Source: Streptomyces griseiscabiei (GTDB lineage: Bacteria; Actinomycetota; Actinomycetes; Streptomycetales; Streptomycetaceae). From it: DNA of 64,000 bases. Both the position numbers and the translations under genes were made by a program. The notes beneath the pieces were generated by a model. It was given only the letters and a program-made list of their open reading frames with translations, was not told the origin of the DNA and searched no databases. Numbering within the stretch: position 1 is the stretch's first letter; each line of letters starts with the position of its first letter. The stretch covers positions 1,798,001-1,862,000 of the forward strand of contig NZ_JAGJBZ010000001.1 of the NCBI RefSeq assembly GCF_020010925.1, read 5' to 3'. Below, in pieces: positions 34,071-42,273 of this stretch.

Positions 34071-35009
34071 TCACCGTCCTTCGGCCGTGGCCACCGCGAA
34101 CCCGGCGATCCACGCGGGGATCGCCTCGTGGAAGCGGGAGGTCATGGCGTACGGGCCGGTCGCGGTGAGGGAGGCGAACGCGGCGATCCAGGCGCGGACC
34201 TCGTGGGCGGAGCCGCCGGCCTCCGCGGCCATCCCGGCCACGGTCCAGGAGTCGAACTCCGTAAGCTCCCCGCGTTCGAGGTGGTCGAGGAGCCGGTTGT
34301 CCCAGGCGGGGTTGAGGGGGATCATCGCGCTCGACCCGGCGGCGTAGTCGCGGCCCGCCCGGACGACCCTCTCCTCGCCCTTCGCCCGCTGTTCGGGGGT
34401 CGGCGCGTGGCCCTCGATGAGCGCGTCCGCGACCCGGGGCGGCGCGCCCTCCAGTACGGGCACCGGCGGGTCGTGCGAGAGGCCGCCGGAGGCGAGGAAC
34501 AGCACCCGCCGGTCGAGTGCGGCGGCGGCCTCCCCGATCGCCGTGCCCAGGGCTCTGATCCGGCGCACCGGGCCCAGCGGTGTGGCCACGCCGTTGACGA
34601 AGACGGGGACCACCGGCACCCGGTCGATACCGCCGAAGAGGACTTCGAGGGGCTGTGCGAAGCCGTGGTCGACGGTCATCCGGGCGGAGACGGTGAGGTC
34701 GATGTCCCGGTCGAGCACACCCTGCGCGAGGGCTTTCGCGGCGGCGGTGTCGACGGACAGCGGTCCGGCGGCCGTACCGAAGTCACCGACCGCGTGCGCC
34801 TCGGTGGCCAGGCAGAACGGCGGCATCTCCTTGTAGAAGAAGCCGTTGTAGTGGTCGGGCGCGTAGAGCACGACCAGGTCGGGAGCGAAGGCCCGGACGA
34901 AGTCTCTCGCGGTGTCGACGGCCTCCCCGACGCGGGCCAGGACCTCGGGCTCCGGGTCGTTCTTGCCGATGAGGGGCGAGTGGGACAGCCCGACGGCTGC
35001 TGCGGGCAT
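34071..35009 (-). CDS. mhpB: 3-(2,3-dihydroxyphenyl)propionate 1,2-dioxygenase (MhpB-like extradiol dioxygenase)
   Basis: Class III extradiol ring-cleavage dioxygenase, 312 residues, matching MhpB in length. Signature segments are GLSHSPL at the N-terminus (His iron ligand), APDHYNGFFY, MTVDHGFAQPLE and SGGLSHDPP. It opens a catechol next to the hydroxyl groups to give the yellow meta-cleavage acid, which MhpC then hydrolyses. It is the last gene of the aromatic operon; the start lies 8 nt after the preceding gene's stop. Confidence 0.9.
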   Translation of the reverse strand: MPAAAVGLSHSPLIGKNDPEPEVLARVGEAVDTARDFVRAFAPDLVVLYAPDHYNGFFYKEMPPFCLATEAHAVGDFGTAAGPLSVDTAAAKALAQGVLDRDIDLTVSARMTVDHGFAQPLEVLFGGIDRVPVVPVFVNGVATPLGPVRRIRALGTAIGEAAAALDRRVLFLASGGLSHDPPVPVLEGAPPRVADALIEGHAPTPEQRAKGEERVVRAGRDYAAGSSAMIPLNPAWDNRLLDHLERGELTEFDSWTVAGMAAEAGGSAHEVRAWIAAFASLTATGPYAMTSRFHEAIPAWIAGFAVATAEGR

Positions 35010-35017
35010 GGGTGTTC

Positions 35018-36010
35018 CTATCGGTGGGAGGGGGAGTCCGAGGGGTGGATCACGAGCTTTCCGGTCAGCCCGCCGTCGATCATGAGCTGGAAGCCCTTGT
35101 GGATGTCCGTGAGCGGCAGGGTCCGGTCGATCACCGGCCGGACGCCGGTCGCGTCGAGCATGCGGAGCATCGCGACCAGTTCGGCGCGGGTGCCGCCGGT
35201 GGAGCCGAGGATCCGCTGCTGGAGGTAGAAGATCCGGCCGAGGTCGGCGGGCGGGTTGGTCCCGCTGGTGGCACCGGCGATCACGACCGTGCCGCCGGGC
35301 CGCAGCGACTTCAGCGAGTGCGACCAGGTCGCCTCGCCGACCGTGTCCACGACGACGTCGACCTTCTCGGGCAGCCGTTCACCGGTGGGTACGGCGGCAC
35401 GGGCACCCCAGCCGACGGCCTCGGCGCGCTTGTCCGCGCTGCGGCTGGTGGTGTAGACGACCGCCCCGGCGGCCACCGCGAGTTTGATGGCGGCGGAGGC
35501 GACCCCGCCGCCGGCGCCCTGGACGAGGACCCGGTCGCCCGCGGTGATCCGGGCCTGGGTGAACAGCATGCGGTAGGCGGTGGTCCAGGCGACCGGGAGA
35601 CAGGCGGCCTCGTCGAACGACAGCCACGCGGGCTTGGGGACGAGGTTGCGGGTCGGCACGGTCAGCCACTCGGCGAACGCACCGTCGTGCCGCTCGGACA
35701 GCAGCGCGCGGTCCGGGTCCAGCGTCTCGTCGCCCCCGCCGGCGTCCGGGTCGCCCAGCACCGGGTGGACGATGACCTCCTTGCCGTCCTCGTCGTAGCC
35801 GACGGCGTCGCAGCCGAGGACGATCGGGAGACGGTCGGGCGGGTGGCCGACGCCTCTGAGGGTCCACAGATCGTGCATGTTGAGGGAGGAGGCCACGACC
35901 CGGACCCGGGACCAGCCGGGCTTCGGGGCGGGCAGGGGGACGTCGTCGCGCAGGGCGAGCCCGGAGAGGGGGTCGGTGGCGCTCTGGGAGAGGGCGATGG
36001 CGGCAAGCAC
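35018..36010 (-). CDS. Zinc-free medium-chain dehydrogenase/quinone-oxidoreductase-like protein
   Basis: MDR superfamily oxidoreductase, 330 residues. GroES-like N-terminal half (LNMHDLWTLRGVG, VLGCDAVG) and Rossmann half with QGAGGGVASAAIKLA. The usual catalytic-zinc cysteine is absent, as in quinone oxidoreductases or enoyl reductases. It sits in the aromatic operon between the GNAT-like and mhpB genes; a role in side-chain or ring reduction is guesswork. GTG start; 180 nt separate it from the upstream gene. Confidence 0.85.
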   Translation of the reverse strand: MLAAIALSQSATDPLSGLALRDDVPLPAPKPGWSRVRVVASSLNMHDLWTLRGVGHPPDRLPIVLGCDAVGYDEDGKEVIVHPVLGDPDAGGGDETLDPDRALLSERHDGAFAEWLTVPTRNLVPKPAWLSFDEAACLPVAWTTAYRMLFTQARITAGDRVLVQGAGGGVASAAIKLAVAAGAVVYTTSRSADKRAEAVGWGARAAVPTGERLPEKVDVVVDTVGEATWSHSLKSLRPGGTVVIAGATSGTNPPADLGRIFYLQQRILGSTGGTRAELVAMLRMLDATGVRPVIDRTLPLTDIHKGFQLMIDGGLTGKLVIHPSDSPSHR

Positions 36011-36190
36011 GGGATCACGGTGACCGGTGGCCGGGGCCGGGCTCCAGTGCTTGTGCCGGTGTGCAGCACGGGTGTCGGTCTTTCCGGGGCCGCGCCCCTC
36101 AGGACATCGGGGGCACGGGTCGGTCGCGCAACGAGCCGCGGCCGACGGCCAGGTGGATACCTGTGCCGTCGGCCGTGTCCGGAGCCGGGA

Positions 36191-36565
36191 TCAGTGGGGC
36201 ATGTCGTCCAGCGCCGTGGGCAGGTCGGCCAGCCACAGGGGCTCCACCGTGTACAGGACGACGGTGCCGGTGGGCAGGTCCGCCTCGGTGACGCGGTGGA
36301 AGCCGGCCGTCTCGAAGGTGTGCCGGGCGATGAGGTCGTCCTCGTCCGGCGCGGCGACCAGACGGCGGCAGCGCGGGTCGGCGGCGAAGAGGGCCGGGAC
36401 GAGGCCGCCCAGCAGCCGGCCGGTGTCGGGGAGGGCCGGCCCCACCAGGTGGACGGCGATGTCGTGCGCGCCGTACGGATAGCAGGCCCGCAGCGGGTGG
36501 TCCCGGACCCGGGACAGCCGCAGTCCGGGCGGCAACGGCGACGGCAGGTCGAGGGCGGTGTTCAC
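36191..36565 (-). CDS. Small GNAT-like protein in the aromatic operon
   Basis: 124 residues from a GTG that lies 7 nt after the ligase stop. It has a GNAT-like C-terminal half (ARHTFETAGFHRVTEADLP and TVVLYTVEPLW) but lacks a clear acetyl-CoA R/Q-x-x-G-x-G/A loop (only PDTGRLLGGLV is near it). It may be a degenerate acetyltransferase or an acyl-CoA-binding helper of the ligase. Longer open reading upstream overlaps the ligase and is a shadow. Confidence 0.6.
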   Translation of the reverse strand: MNTALDLPSPLPPGLRLSRVRDHPLRACYPYGAHDIAVHLVGPALPDTGRLLGGLVPALFAADPRCRRLVAAPDEDDLIARHTFETAGFHRVTEADLPTGTVVLYTVEPLWLADLPTALDDMPH

Positions 36566-36572
36566 GACCGGC

Positions 36573-38153
36573 TCACTCGGTGCCGTCGGAGGGCTCGGCC
36601 TCGGCCTCGGCCATGCGGCGCAGTTCGCCCTTGTCGAGCTTGCCGCTGGCGTTGCGCGGGAGCCGGTCGACGAGCAGCAGCCGGGTGGGCAGCTTGTAGC
36701 GGGCGAGCTGACGGCCGGCGAACTCCCGTACGTCGTCCAGGGTCGGCGGGGTGCCCGGCTCGCACATGAGGATCGCCTGGACCGTCTCTCCCCAGGTCGG
36801 GTCGGGGACCCCGAGGACGGCCGCCTCCAACACTCCGGGGCAGGCGGCGAGGACGCGCTCCACCTCGGCCGGGTAGACGTTCTCACCGCCGCTGATGATC
36901 ATGTCCTTGAGCCGGTCGACGATGGAGTAGAAGCCCTCCTTGTCGCGGTGGGCGATGTCACCCGTGTGGAACCAGCCGGCGTCGTCGAAGGCCGCGTCGG
37001 TGGCGTCCGGGTTGTTCCAGTAGCCGCCGGTGACATTGGGGCCCCGCACGCAGATCTCCCCCCGGGTGTCGGCCTCGGTGATCCGGGCGCCGGTGACCGG
37101 GTCGACGAGGCAGACCTCGGTGTACGGCATGGGGGCACCGGCCGAACCCGCCTTCTCCTCGGTGAGCCCGGCGGGCAGATAGGTGGCGAAGGGGGCCGTC
37201 TCGGTGAGCCCCCACGCCTGCTGGAGCAGGATCCCGCGCTCGGCGTAGTCCCTGATCAGCCGGGGCGGGACGGGGGCGCCCGCGACGACCGCCGACCGCA
37301 GCGCGCCCAGCTCGGCCTCGGCGAAGCCGGGCACCCGGGCGAGGGCGGCGTACATCGCGGGGACGGCGAAGACCGATGTCACCCGGTGCCGCACCAGGTC
37401 GTCCAGGCACTGCGCGGGGTCGAAGCCGCGGCGCAGGACGACCGTGCCGCCGCGCAGCAGGGTGCGCAGGGTGAGGGCGTTGAGGCCGCCGATGTGGAAC
37501 AGGGGTGCGACGGCGAGGTTCACGTCGTCGGAGCGGGTGTCGACCATGCTGTCGACGTTGACCGCGTTCCACCACAGGTTGCCGTGGGTGAGCATGACGC
37601 CCTTGGGGCGGCCGGTGGTGCCGGAGGTGTACATGAGGACACCGAGGTCGTCGTCGTGCAGCGGCACCGCCTCCCGTTCGGGGCGGCCGGGGCCGAGCAG
37701 CGTCGAGAGCGGGGTCCATCCGTCCGGCGGCTCGGCGGCGGGGCAGGCGGGGTCGGTGTCGACCAGGACGTGGCACCGGGAGGGGATGTCGTCGCGCACC
37801 GACTCCACCAGTGCGCGGTGCCCCTCCTCGACGACCAGGGTGTGGGCCCCGCTGTCGCTGAGGATGTGGCGGACCTCGTCGGCGGCGAGCCGGAAGTTGA
37901 CGGGGACGAAGACGGCTCCGAGGTGGGCGGCGGCGAACAGGGCGTGGAAGAACGCGGGGCTGTTGAAGCCGAGATAGGCGATCCGGTCGCCGCGCCGCAG
38001 CCCCCGCTCGGCGAGCCCGGCGGCCAACTCGACGGCGGTGCGGCTGAGTTGGGCGGCGGTGAACTCCTGCTCCTGGTAGACGAGGGCGGTGGGCGTGGGG
38101 TATTTGGCTCTGCGGTGCAGTGCGGCTGCGGGGCTGATGTCGACGGCGGCCAT
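36573..38153 (-). CDS. AMP-dependent acyl/aryl-CoA ligase
   Basis: ANL-superfamily ligase, 526 residues. Core motif A3 is MYTSGTTGRPKG, A5 is QQAWGLTETAP, A8 contains FHTGDIAHRDKEGF and DRLKDMIISGGENVYP, and the C-terminal catalytic Lys is in NASGKLDK. It activates a carboxylic acid through an adenylate to a CoA thioester. In this operon, phenylpropionate, cinnamate or a ring-cleavage product is the likely substrate. ATG at 38153 follows GAAGGAG. Confidence 0.9.
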   Translation of the reverse strand: MAAVDISPAAALHRRAKYPTPTALVYQEQEFTAAQLSRTAVELAAGLAERGLRRGDRIAYLGFNSPAFFHALFAAAHLGAVFVPVNFRLAADEVRHILSDSGAHTLVVEEGHRALVESVRDDIPSRCHVLVDTDPACPAAEPPDGWTPLSTLLGPGRPEREAVPLHDDDLGVLMYTSGTTGRPKGVMLTHGNLWWNAVNVDSMVDTRSDDVNLAVAPLFHIGGLNALTLRTLLRGGTVVLRRGFDPAQCLDDLVRHRVTSVFAVPAMYAALARVPGFAEAELGALRSAVVAGAPVPPRLIRDYAERGILLQQAWGLTETAPFATYLPAGLTEEKAGSAGAPMPYTEVCLVDPVTGARITEADTRGEICVRGPNVTGGYWNNPDATDAAFDDAGWFHTGDIAHRDKEGFYSIVDRLKDMIISGGENVYPAEVERVLAACPGVLEAAVLGVPDPTWGETVQAILMCEPGTPPTLDDVREFAGRQLARYKLPTRLLLVDRLPRNASGKLDKGELRRMAEAEAEPSDGTE

Positions 38154-38209
38154 GACGGCGGCTCCTTCGATGGCTGTCGTACGGGTGACGGGAAGAACGG
38201 AGCACGGGG

Positions 38210-39049
38210 TCAGAGGCCGGCGCCGCCGGCGGCGGTGCGGAAGCCGCGCACGGCGATCCCGCCGTCGGCGGGGATGACGGCTCCGGTGACGGTGCCGCTG
38301 TCGGCGCGGGAGGCGAGCAGGACGTAGGGGCCGGTGAAGTCCTCGGGCTCCACGCTGGAGTCGTGCAGGGGTATGAGGGGTGCCTGTTCCCGTCCCGACG
38401 CCTCGTTCCTGGCGAAGGACTCCTCCAGGGTGCGGTGGTGGAGGCCGAGGCTCTCGGGGCCGCGCAGCCGGGTGCGCATGCCGCCGACGGCGACACCGTT
38501 GACGCGGACCCTGGGGGCCAGCTCGTAGGCGAACTGGCGGAGCAGCCCGAGGCAGGCGTGTTTGCTGGCGGTGTACAGGGAACCGCCGCCGTCGGTGTGG
38601 AAGGAGGCGTTGGAGAGGGTCATGACGATGCTCCCGCGGCTGCGGACCAGTTCGCGCCACGCGGCCTCCACGGCCAGGACGTATCCCTTGACGTTGATCC
38701 CGAACAGTTCGTCGAAGGTCGCGGAGAGTTCCTTGCCGCCGAGCCGGGTGACGCTGCGGTGATAGTCCCAGATTCCGGCGTTCGGGACGAGGATGTCGAG
38801 CCTGCCGAAGCGTTCCACGGTGGCCTCGACCGCCCGGTGCATGTCGTCCGGGGAGCGCACGTCGCCGATGACGGTCAGCACCCGCTCCCCCGCCGGTCCG
38901 GCGGCCTCGACGACCTCCCGCAGCTGCTCGGCCTGCCGGCCGACGACGGTGACGCTCGCTCCCTCGGCGAGGTACCGCAGGGCGACCGCGCGGCCGATGC
39001 CGGAGCCGCCGCCGGTGATCAGGGCGACGTCGCCCTCCAGCCAGCCCAT
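38210..39049 (-). CDS. cis-Dihydrodiol dehydrogenase (HcaB/BphB-like SDR)
   Basis: SDR of the 2,3-dihydro-2,3-dihydroxy-aromatic dehydrogenase group, 279 residues. GGGSGIG cofactor motif, VPNAGIWDYH, SNASFH, YTASKHA (catalytic Tyr and Lys) and a C-terminal VIPADGGI. It re-aromatises the cis-dihydrodiol made by the ring-hydroxylating dioxygenase, giving a catechol. It lies 3 nt after the MhpC-like gene stop. Confidence 0.9.
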   Translation of the reverse strand: MGWLEGDVALITGGGSGIGRAVALRYLAEGASVTVVGRQAEQLREVVEAAGPAGERVLTVIGDVRSPDDMHRAVEATVERFGRLDILVPNAGIWDYHRSVTRLGGKELSATFDELFGINVKGYVLAVEAAWRELVRSRGSIVMTLSNASFHTDGGGSLYTASKHACLGLLRQFAYELAPRVRVNGVAVGGMRTRLRGPESLGLHHRTLEESFARNEASGREQAPLIPLHDSSVEPEDFTGPYVLLASRADSGTVTGAVIPADGGIAVRGFRTAAGGAGL

Positions 39050-39052
39050 GGC

Positions 39053-39919
39053 TCAGTGCTCCTTGAGGAAGTCGGTGACCAGCCGTTCGAACTCGGCCCG
39101 CCGCTCCAGCTGCACCCAGTGGCCGCAGCCGCCGAAGACATGCAGCCGTACGTCACGGATCTGCTTGAGCATCAGCTGGGCCCCGTCGAGGGTGATCGTG
39201 CGGTCGTCGCGGCCCCAGAGCAGCAGGGTCGGCGCCTTGATCCGGTGGACGCGCTGCCAGAGCGGGTCCATGCCGTGCCGCTGGGCGAAGGCCGCGTTGT
39301 AGGCGTGGTAGAAGGCGATGTGCGAGGGGTCGAGGGAGGCCTCGTAGCGGGCCTGCGCGGTGTCGGCCCAGCGCTTCGGCTCGGCGGTCATCACGCCGAT
39401 GAAGTCCCGCATCTTCTTCAGCGTCGGCCCTTCCCCGTGGTAGTAGCGGAACATCGCCTTCTGCCCCTCGGTCGGGGTCGGCCCGAACGGCAGCCAGCCA
39501 CCGCCGGGAGCCATCAGCACCAGCCTCTCCACGCGCTCGGGCGCTTCGAGCGCGGTGGCGATGGCCGCGGCCCCGCCGAGGCTGTTGCCCAGCAGATGGA
39601 AGCGGTCGACGCCGAGCGCGTCCAGGGTCCGCAGCAGGGCGTCGACGGTGATCTCGGTGATGCTGCGGGCGTCGAGATCCGCCTCCGTCGGGCGGTAGCT
39701 CCCGCCGAATCCGGGCTGGTCCGGGAGGATCACGCGGAAGTGCTCGGTCAGCGCCGGCAGGTTCTGGTGGTAGTTGGCGACGGCACTCGCGCCGGGGCCT
39801 CCGCCGTGCAGCATCACCAGCGCCGGCCCGGCGCCCGCCTCGCTGACGGCGATCGGGCCGAGCGAGGTCCGCACGGTGTGCTCGACGAGCTTGACCTCGG
39901 CGGTCTCTTCAGTGGTCAC
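39053..39919 (-). CDS. mhpC: Meta-cleavage product hydrolase (MhpC-like alpha/beta-hydrolase)
   Basis: C-C bond hydrolase, 288 residues. Typical segments are LHGGGPGASAVANY (oxyanion region), LLGNSLGGAAA (nucleophile Ser in GNSLGG), WGRDDRTI (Asp) and GCGHWVQLE (His). It splits the ring-opened product to 2-hydroxypenta-2,4-dienoate and a short acid (succinate or fumarate if the substrate is a phenylpropanoid). GTG start at 39919 with GGAGCC; longer open reading upstream enters the beta-subunit gene. Confidence 0.9.
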   Translation of the reverse strand: MTTEETAEVKLVEHTVRTSLGPIAVSEAGAGPALVMLHGGGPGASAVANYHQNLPALTEHFRVILPDQPGFGGSYRPTEADLDARSITEITVDALLRTLDALGVDRFHLLGNSLGGAAAIATALEAPERVERLVLMAPGGGWLPFGPTPTEGQKAMFRYYHGEGPTLKKMRDFIGVMTAEPKRWADTAQARYEASLDPSHIAFYHAYNAAFAQRHGMDPLWQRVHRIKAPTLLLWGRDDRTITLDGAQLMLKQIRDVRLHVFGGCGHWVQLERRAEFERLVTDFLKEH

Positions 39920-39933
39920 GAGCAGGCTCCGGT

Positions 39934-40536
39934 TCACAGGAAGGTGCTGATGTTCTTGGCGAGCAGGACGTTCTGGTCGAGCAGGATCGTGCGCCGGGCG
40001 ATCAGCAGGCCGCCGTCCTCGGTGCGGCGCAGCAGATCGGTACGGCCGCCGGCGTAGAGGTCGACCTCGCGTTCGAGCCGGTTGCGGTAGCAGAGGAAGG
40101 CCGACTCGGCGATGTACTCGTCCGGTGCCTCGCCCTGCCGTACGAGGACGTTGCCGATCAGATGGCGGGTGCGGGAGGGCGGGTCCTCGGCCCAGGCCAT
40201 GCCCGAGTCGAAGCGCCGGATCCGCCACGCCAGACTGGCACGGGTCTCGTCGAAGATCGCGACCTCGCCGGGCGAGCCGTCGGCCAGCGCCTGCTGCCGC
40301 CGCAGCCGGTTGGTGCGCACGGGCGCCCAGTAGTGCAGATCGTCGGCGAACAGCTCCAGCCAGTCCGCGTACCGGTGCTGATCGAGCAGCTGGGCCTCGA
40401 CGGTGTACAGCCGCTGCACCTCGAAGTGCAGCAGCATGTCGTCGTACGACACCGCCGAGGGTGCCGTGAGCCCCGTCGGCTCCGTCGGCTCCGTGGGCTC
40501 CGTGGGCTCCGTGGGCTCCGTGGATTGGATGCTCAT
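39934..40536 (-). CDS. Aromatic-ring-hydroxylating dioxygenase, small (beta) subunit
   Basis: Beta subunit, 200 residues, of a Rieske non-heme-iron dioxygenase (SnoaL-like fold). After a repetitive (TEP)5 N-terminus come LLHFEVQRLYTVEAQLLD, DDLHYWAPV and RTRHLIGNV. It shapes the alpha-beta oligomer and has no redox centre. ATG at 40536 follows AGGAGG. It is separated from alpha by the ferredoxin and reductase genes and by a 178-nt GC-rich gap (40537-40714) full of short inverted repeats. Confidence 0.9.
   Translation of the reverse strand: MSIQSTEPTEPTEPTEPTEPTGLTAPSAVSYDDMLLHFEVQRLYTVEAQLLDQHRYADWLELFADDLHYWAPVRTNRLRRQQALADGSPGEVAIFDETRASLAWRIRRFDSGMAWAEDPPSRTRHLIGNVLVRQGEAPDEYIAESAFLCYRNRLEREVDLYAGGRTDLLRRTEDGGLLIARRTILLDQNVLLAKNISTFL
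40478..40522 (-). repeat. Five 9-bp tandem units encoding Thr-Glu-Pro
   Basis: GGCTCCGTG/C repeated five times on the plus strand (40478-40522), read on the minus strand as (TEP)5 at the N-terminus of the dioxygenase beta subunit. Near-identity points to recent slippage. Confidence 0.9.
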
Positions 40537-40714
40537 GGGTCGGTCCTCCTGAGATCCGCGCTCGGGGTCATTCCGGCGCGGACGGGGTGGTTCGGGAAGC
40601 ACCTGTGCCGCTGTGCGGCACGGCGGGGCGCGGCACCGCCGTGCCGCGCAGCGGATCGGGGCCGCGGGGCAGCGTGCCCCGGGCCGTGTGCGGTCCGCGG
40701 CGCACCGACCGCCT

Positions 40715-41929
40715 TCACCGCAGCAGCGCACGCAGATCCACCGTCTCGTCGGCCAGCCTGGCCGCGTCGACGGCGACGCCCCGGTCCACCAGCCGCCGCG
40801 CGGCCTTGACGTCCCGGCTCCGGTCGATCCCGGCCGCGGCCACCACCCGATCGCCCCGCAGCCCGAAGGCGGTGAAGGCGCCGTCGGCGGGGACGCCCCG
40901 CAGTACGGTCCGCTCGGCCCGGGCCATCGTGCCGACCGCCTCCAGCCGCGAGCCGTGCCGGTCGGACCAGAACCAGGGCGCGCCCGGATCGGGAACGGGC
41001 AGGCCGAGCAGGCCGGATGCGGCGGCCTCGCCGTCCCGCCGGGCGGCCTCCCAGTGCTCGTGCCGTACGCGGCGGCCGTGGCTGCGGGCCACGTCGCCGA
41101 CGGCGAAGACCCGGGGGTGGGACGTGCGTCGACCCTCGCGCACCACGATCCCGTCGTCCACGACGAGCCCGGCGGCCTCCGCAAGCTCCGTGGCCGGCCG
41201 GATACCGATCCCGACCACGACCGTGTCGGCGGCGACGGACTCCCGGTCCCCGCCGAGGTGCACCAGCACCCCTGCGCGCCGGCGCTCCAGCCGCTCGACC
41301 CCGGCGGTGATCACGTCGATGCCCTCGGCGGTGTGTCTGCGGTGCAGCACGCCCGCGATGTCGTCCCCGACCACCGGGGCGAGCGGCAGCGCCACCGGGT
41401 CGATCAGGACGACCCGGCACCCCAGCGCGCACGCGACGGCCGCGGTCTCGGCCCCGATCAGCCCGGCCCCGACGACGGCCACCCGGGCGCCGGGCAGCAG
41501 TCGCTCCCGCAGCCGCTCGGCCTCCTCCCAGGTGCGCAGCGGGTGTACGGCCGGGTCGTCGCCGCCGCCGGGGACGGGCAGCGCGCGGGGCGTGCCGCCG
41601 GTGGCCAGGACGACCCGGTCGGCGGCCTCGACGGTGCCGTCGGCCAGTTCCAGGCCTCCTTCGCCCGGCCGGACCGCCCGGACCGGCGTTCCCTCGCGGA
41701 GCGACACCCGCTGGTCGTCGTACCACTGCTCGGGGCGCAGCAGGACATCGTCACGGCGTGCCTTCCCGAGCAGGACGTCCTTGCTCAACGGCGGCCGGTC
41801 GTACGGCAGTCCGCGCTCGGCGGAGTGGAGGACGAGTTCGCCGTCGTAGCCGTGGGCGCGCAGGGCGTCGCAGGTGGAGAGGGCGGCGAGGCCGGCGCCG
41901 ACGACGGCGATACGGCGGGGCGGGTTCAT
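40715..41929 (-). CDS. Ferredoxin reductase of the ring-hydroxylating dioxygenase
   Basis: FAD/NAD(P)-dependent ferredoxin reductase (BphA4/HcaD type), 404 residues. FAD motif VVGAGLAALS, the YDRPPLSK segment, NAD motif VVGAGLIGAE, and late FAD-site FAVGDVARS. It passes electrons from NADH to the Rieske ferredoxin encoded just upstream, whose stop overlaps its ATG (ATGA). Confidence 0.92.
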   Translation of the reverse strand: MNPPRRIAVVGAGLAALSTCDALRAHGYDGELVLHSAERGLPYDRPPLSKDVLLGKARRDDVLLRPEQWYDDQRVSLREGTPVRAVRPGEGGLELADGTVEAADRVVLATGGTPRALPVPGGGDDPAVHPLRTWEEAERLRERLLPGARVAVVGAGLIGAETAAVACALGCRVVLIDPVALPLAPVVGDDIAGVLHRRHTAEGIDVITAGVERLERRRAGVLVHLGGDRESVAADTVVVGIGIRPATELAEAAGLVVDDGIVVREGRRTSHPRVFAVGDVARSHGRRVRHEHWEAARRDGEAAASGLLGLPVPDPGAPWFWSDRHGSRLEAVGTMARAERTVLRGVPADGAFTAFGLRGDRVVAAAGIDRSRDVKAARRLVDRGVAVDAARLADETVDLRALLR

Positions 41930-42273
41930 CCGGTGTGCTCCTCGCCCGGGTGCAGCCAGACGCCTCCGTCGTGGACCTCGACGCGGTGGGTGCGGGCGGC
42001 GACGGTGGCGGGCATGCACTGCGGTTCACCGGACTTCAGGCAGAAGCGGGCGCTGTGCAGGGGGCATTCGACCTCGCCGTTCTCGATCCAGCCGTCGGAG
42101 AGGGAGGCCTGGCCGTGGGAGCAGGTGTCGTCGAGGGCGTAGTAGGCGCCGCCGTCGTGGAAGACGGCGATGGCGTCGTGGTGGCCGGTGGTGTCGGCGG
42201 GCACCTTCAGGGCCTCGCCCTCCTCGATGTCACCCAGCTCCGCGACGCGGACTCCGGTGCCGGTGGTGCTCAT
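41926..42273 (-). CDS. Rieske [2Fe-2S] ferredoxin of the dioxygenase
   Basis: 115 residues. Rieske cluster ligands are in DTCSHGQASL (Cys, His) and ECPLHSARF (Cys, His). It is the electron shuttle between reductase and the alpha-subunit Rieske centre. ATG at 42273 overlaps the alpha-subunit stop by 4 nt and its own stop overlaps the reductase start, so three genes are translationally chained. Confidence 0.93.
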   Translation of the reverse strand: MSTTGTGVRVAELGDIEEGEALKVPADTTGHHDAIAVFHDGGAYYALDDTCSHGQASLSDGWIENGEVECPLHSARFCLKSGEPQCMPATVAARTHRVEVHDGGVWLHPGEEHTG

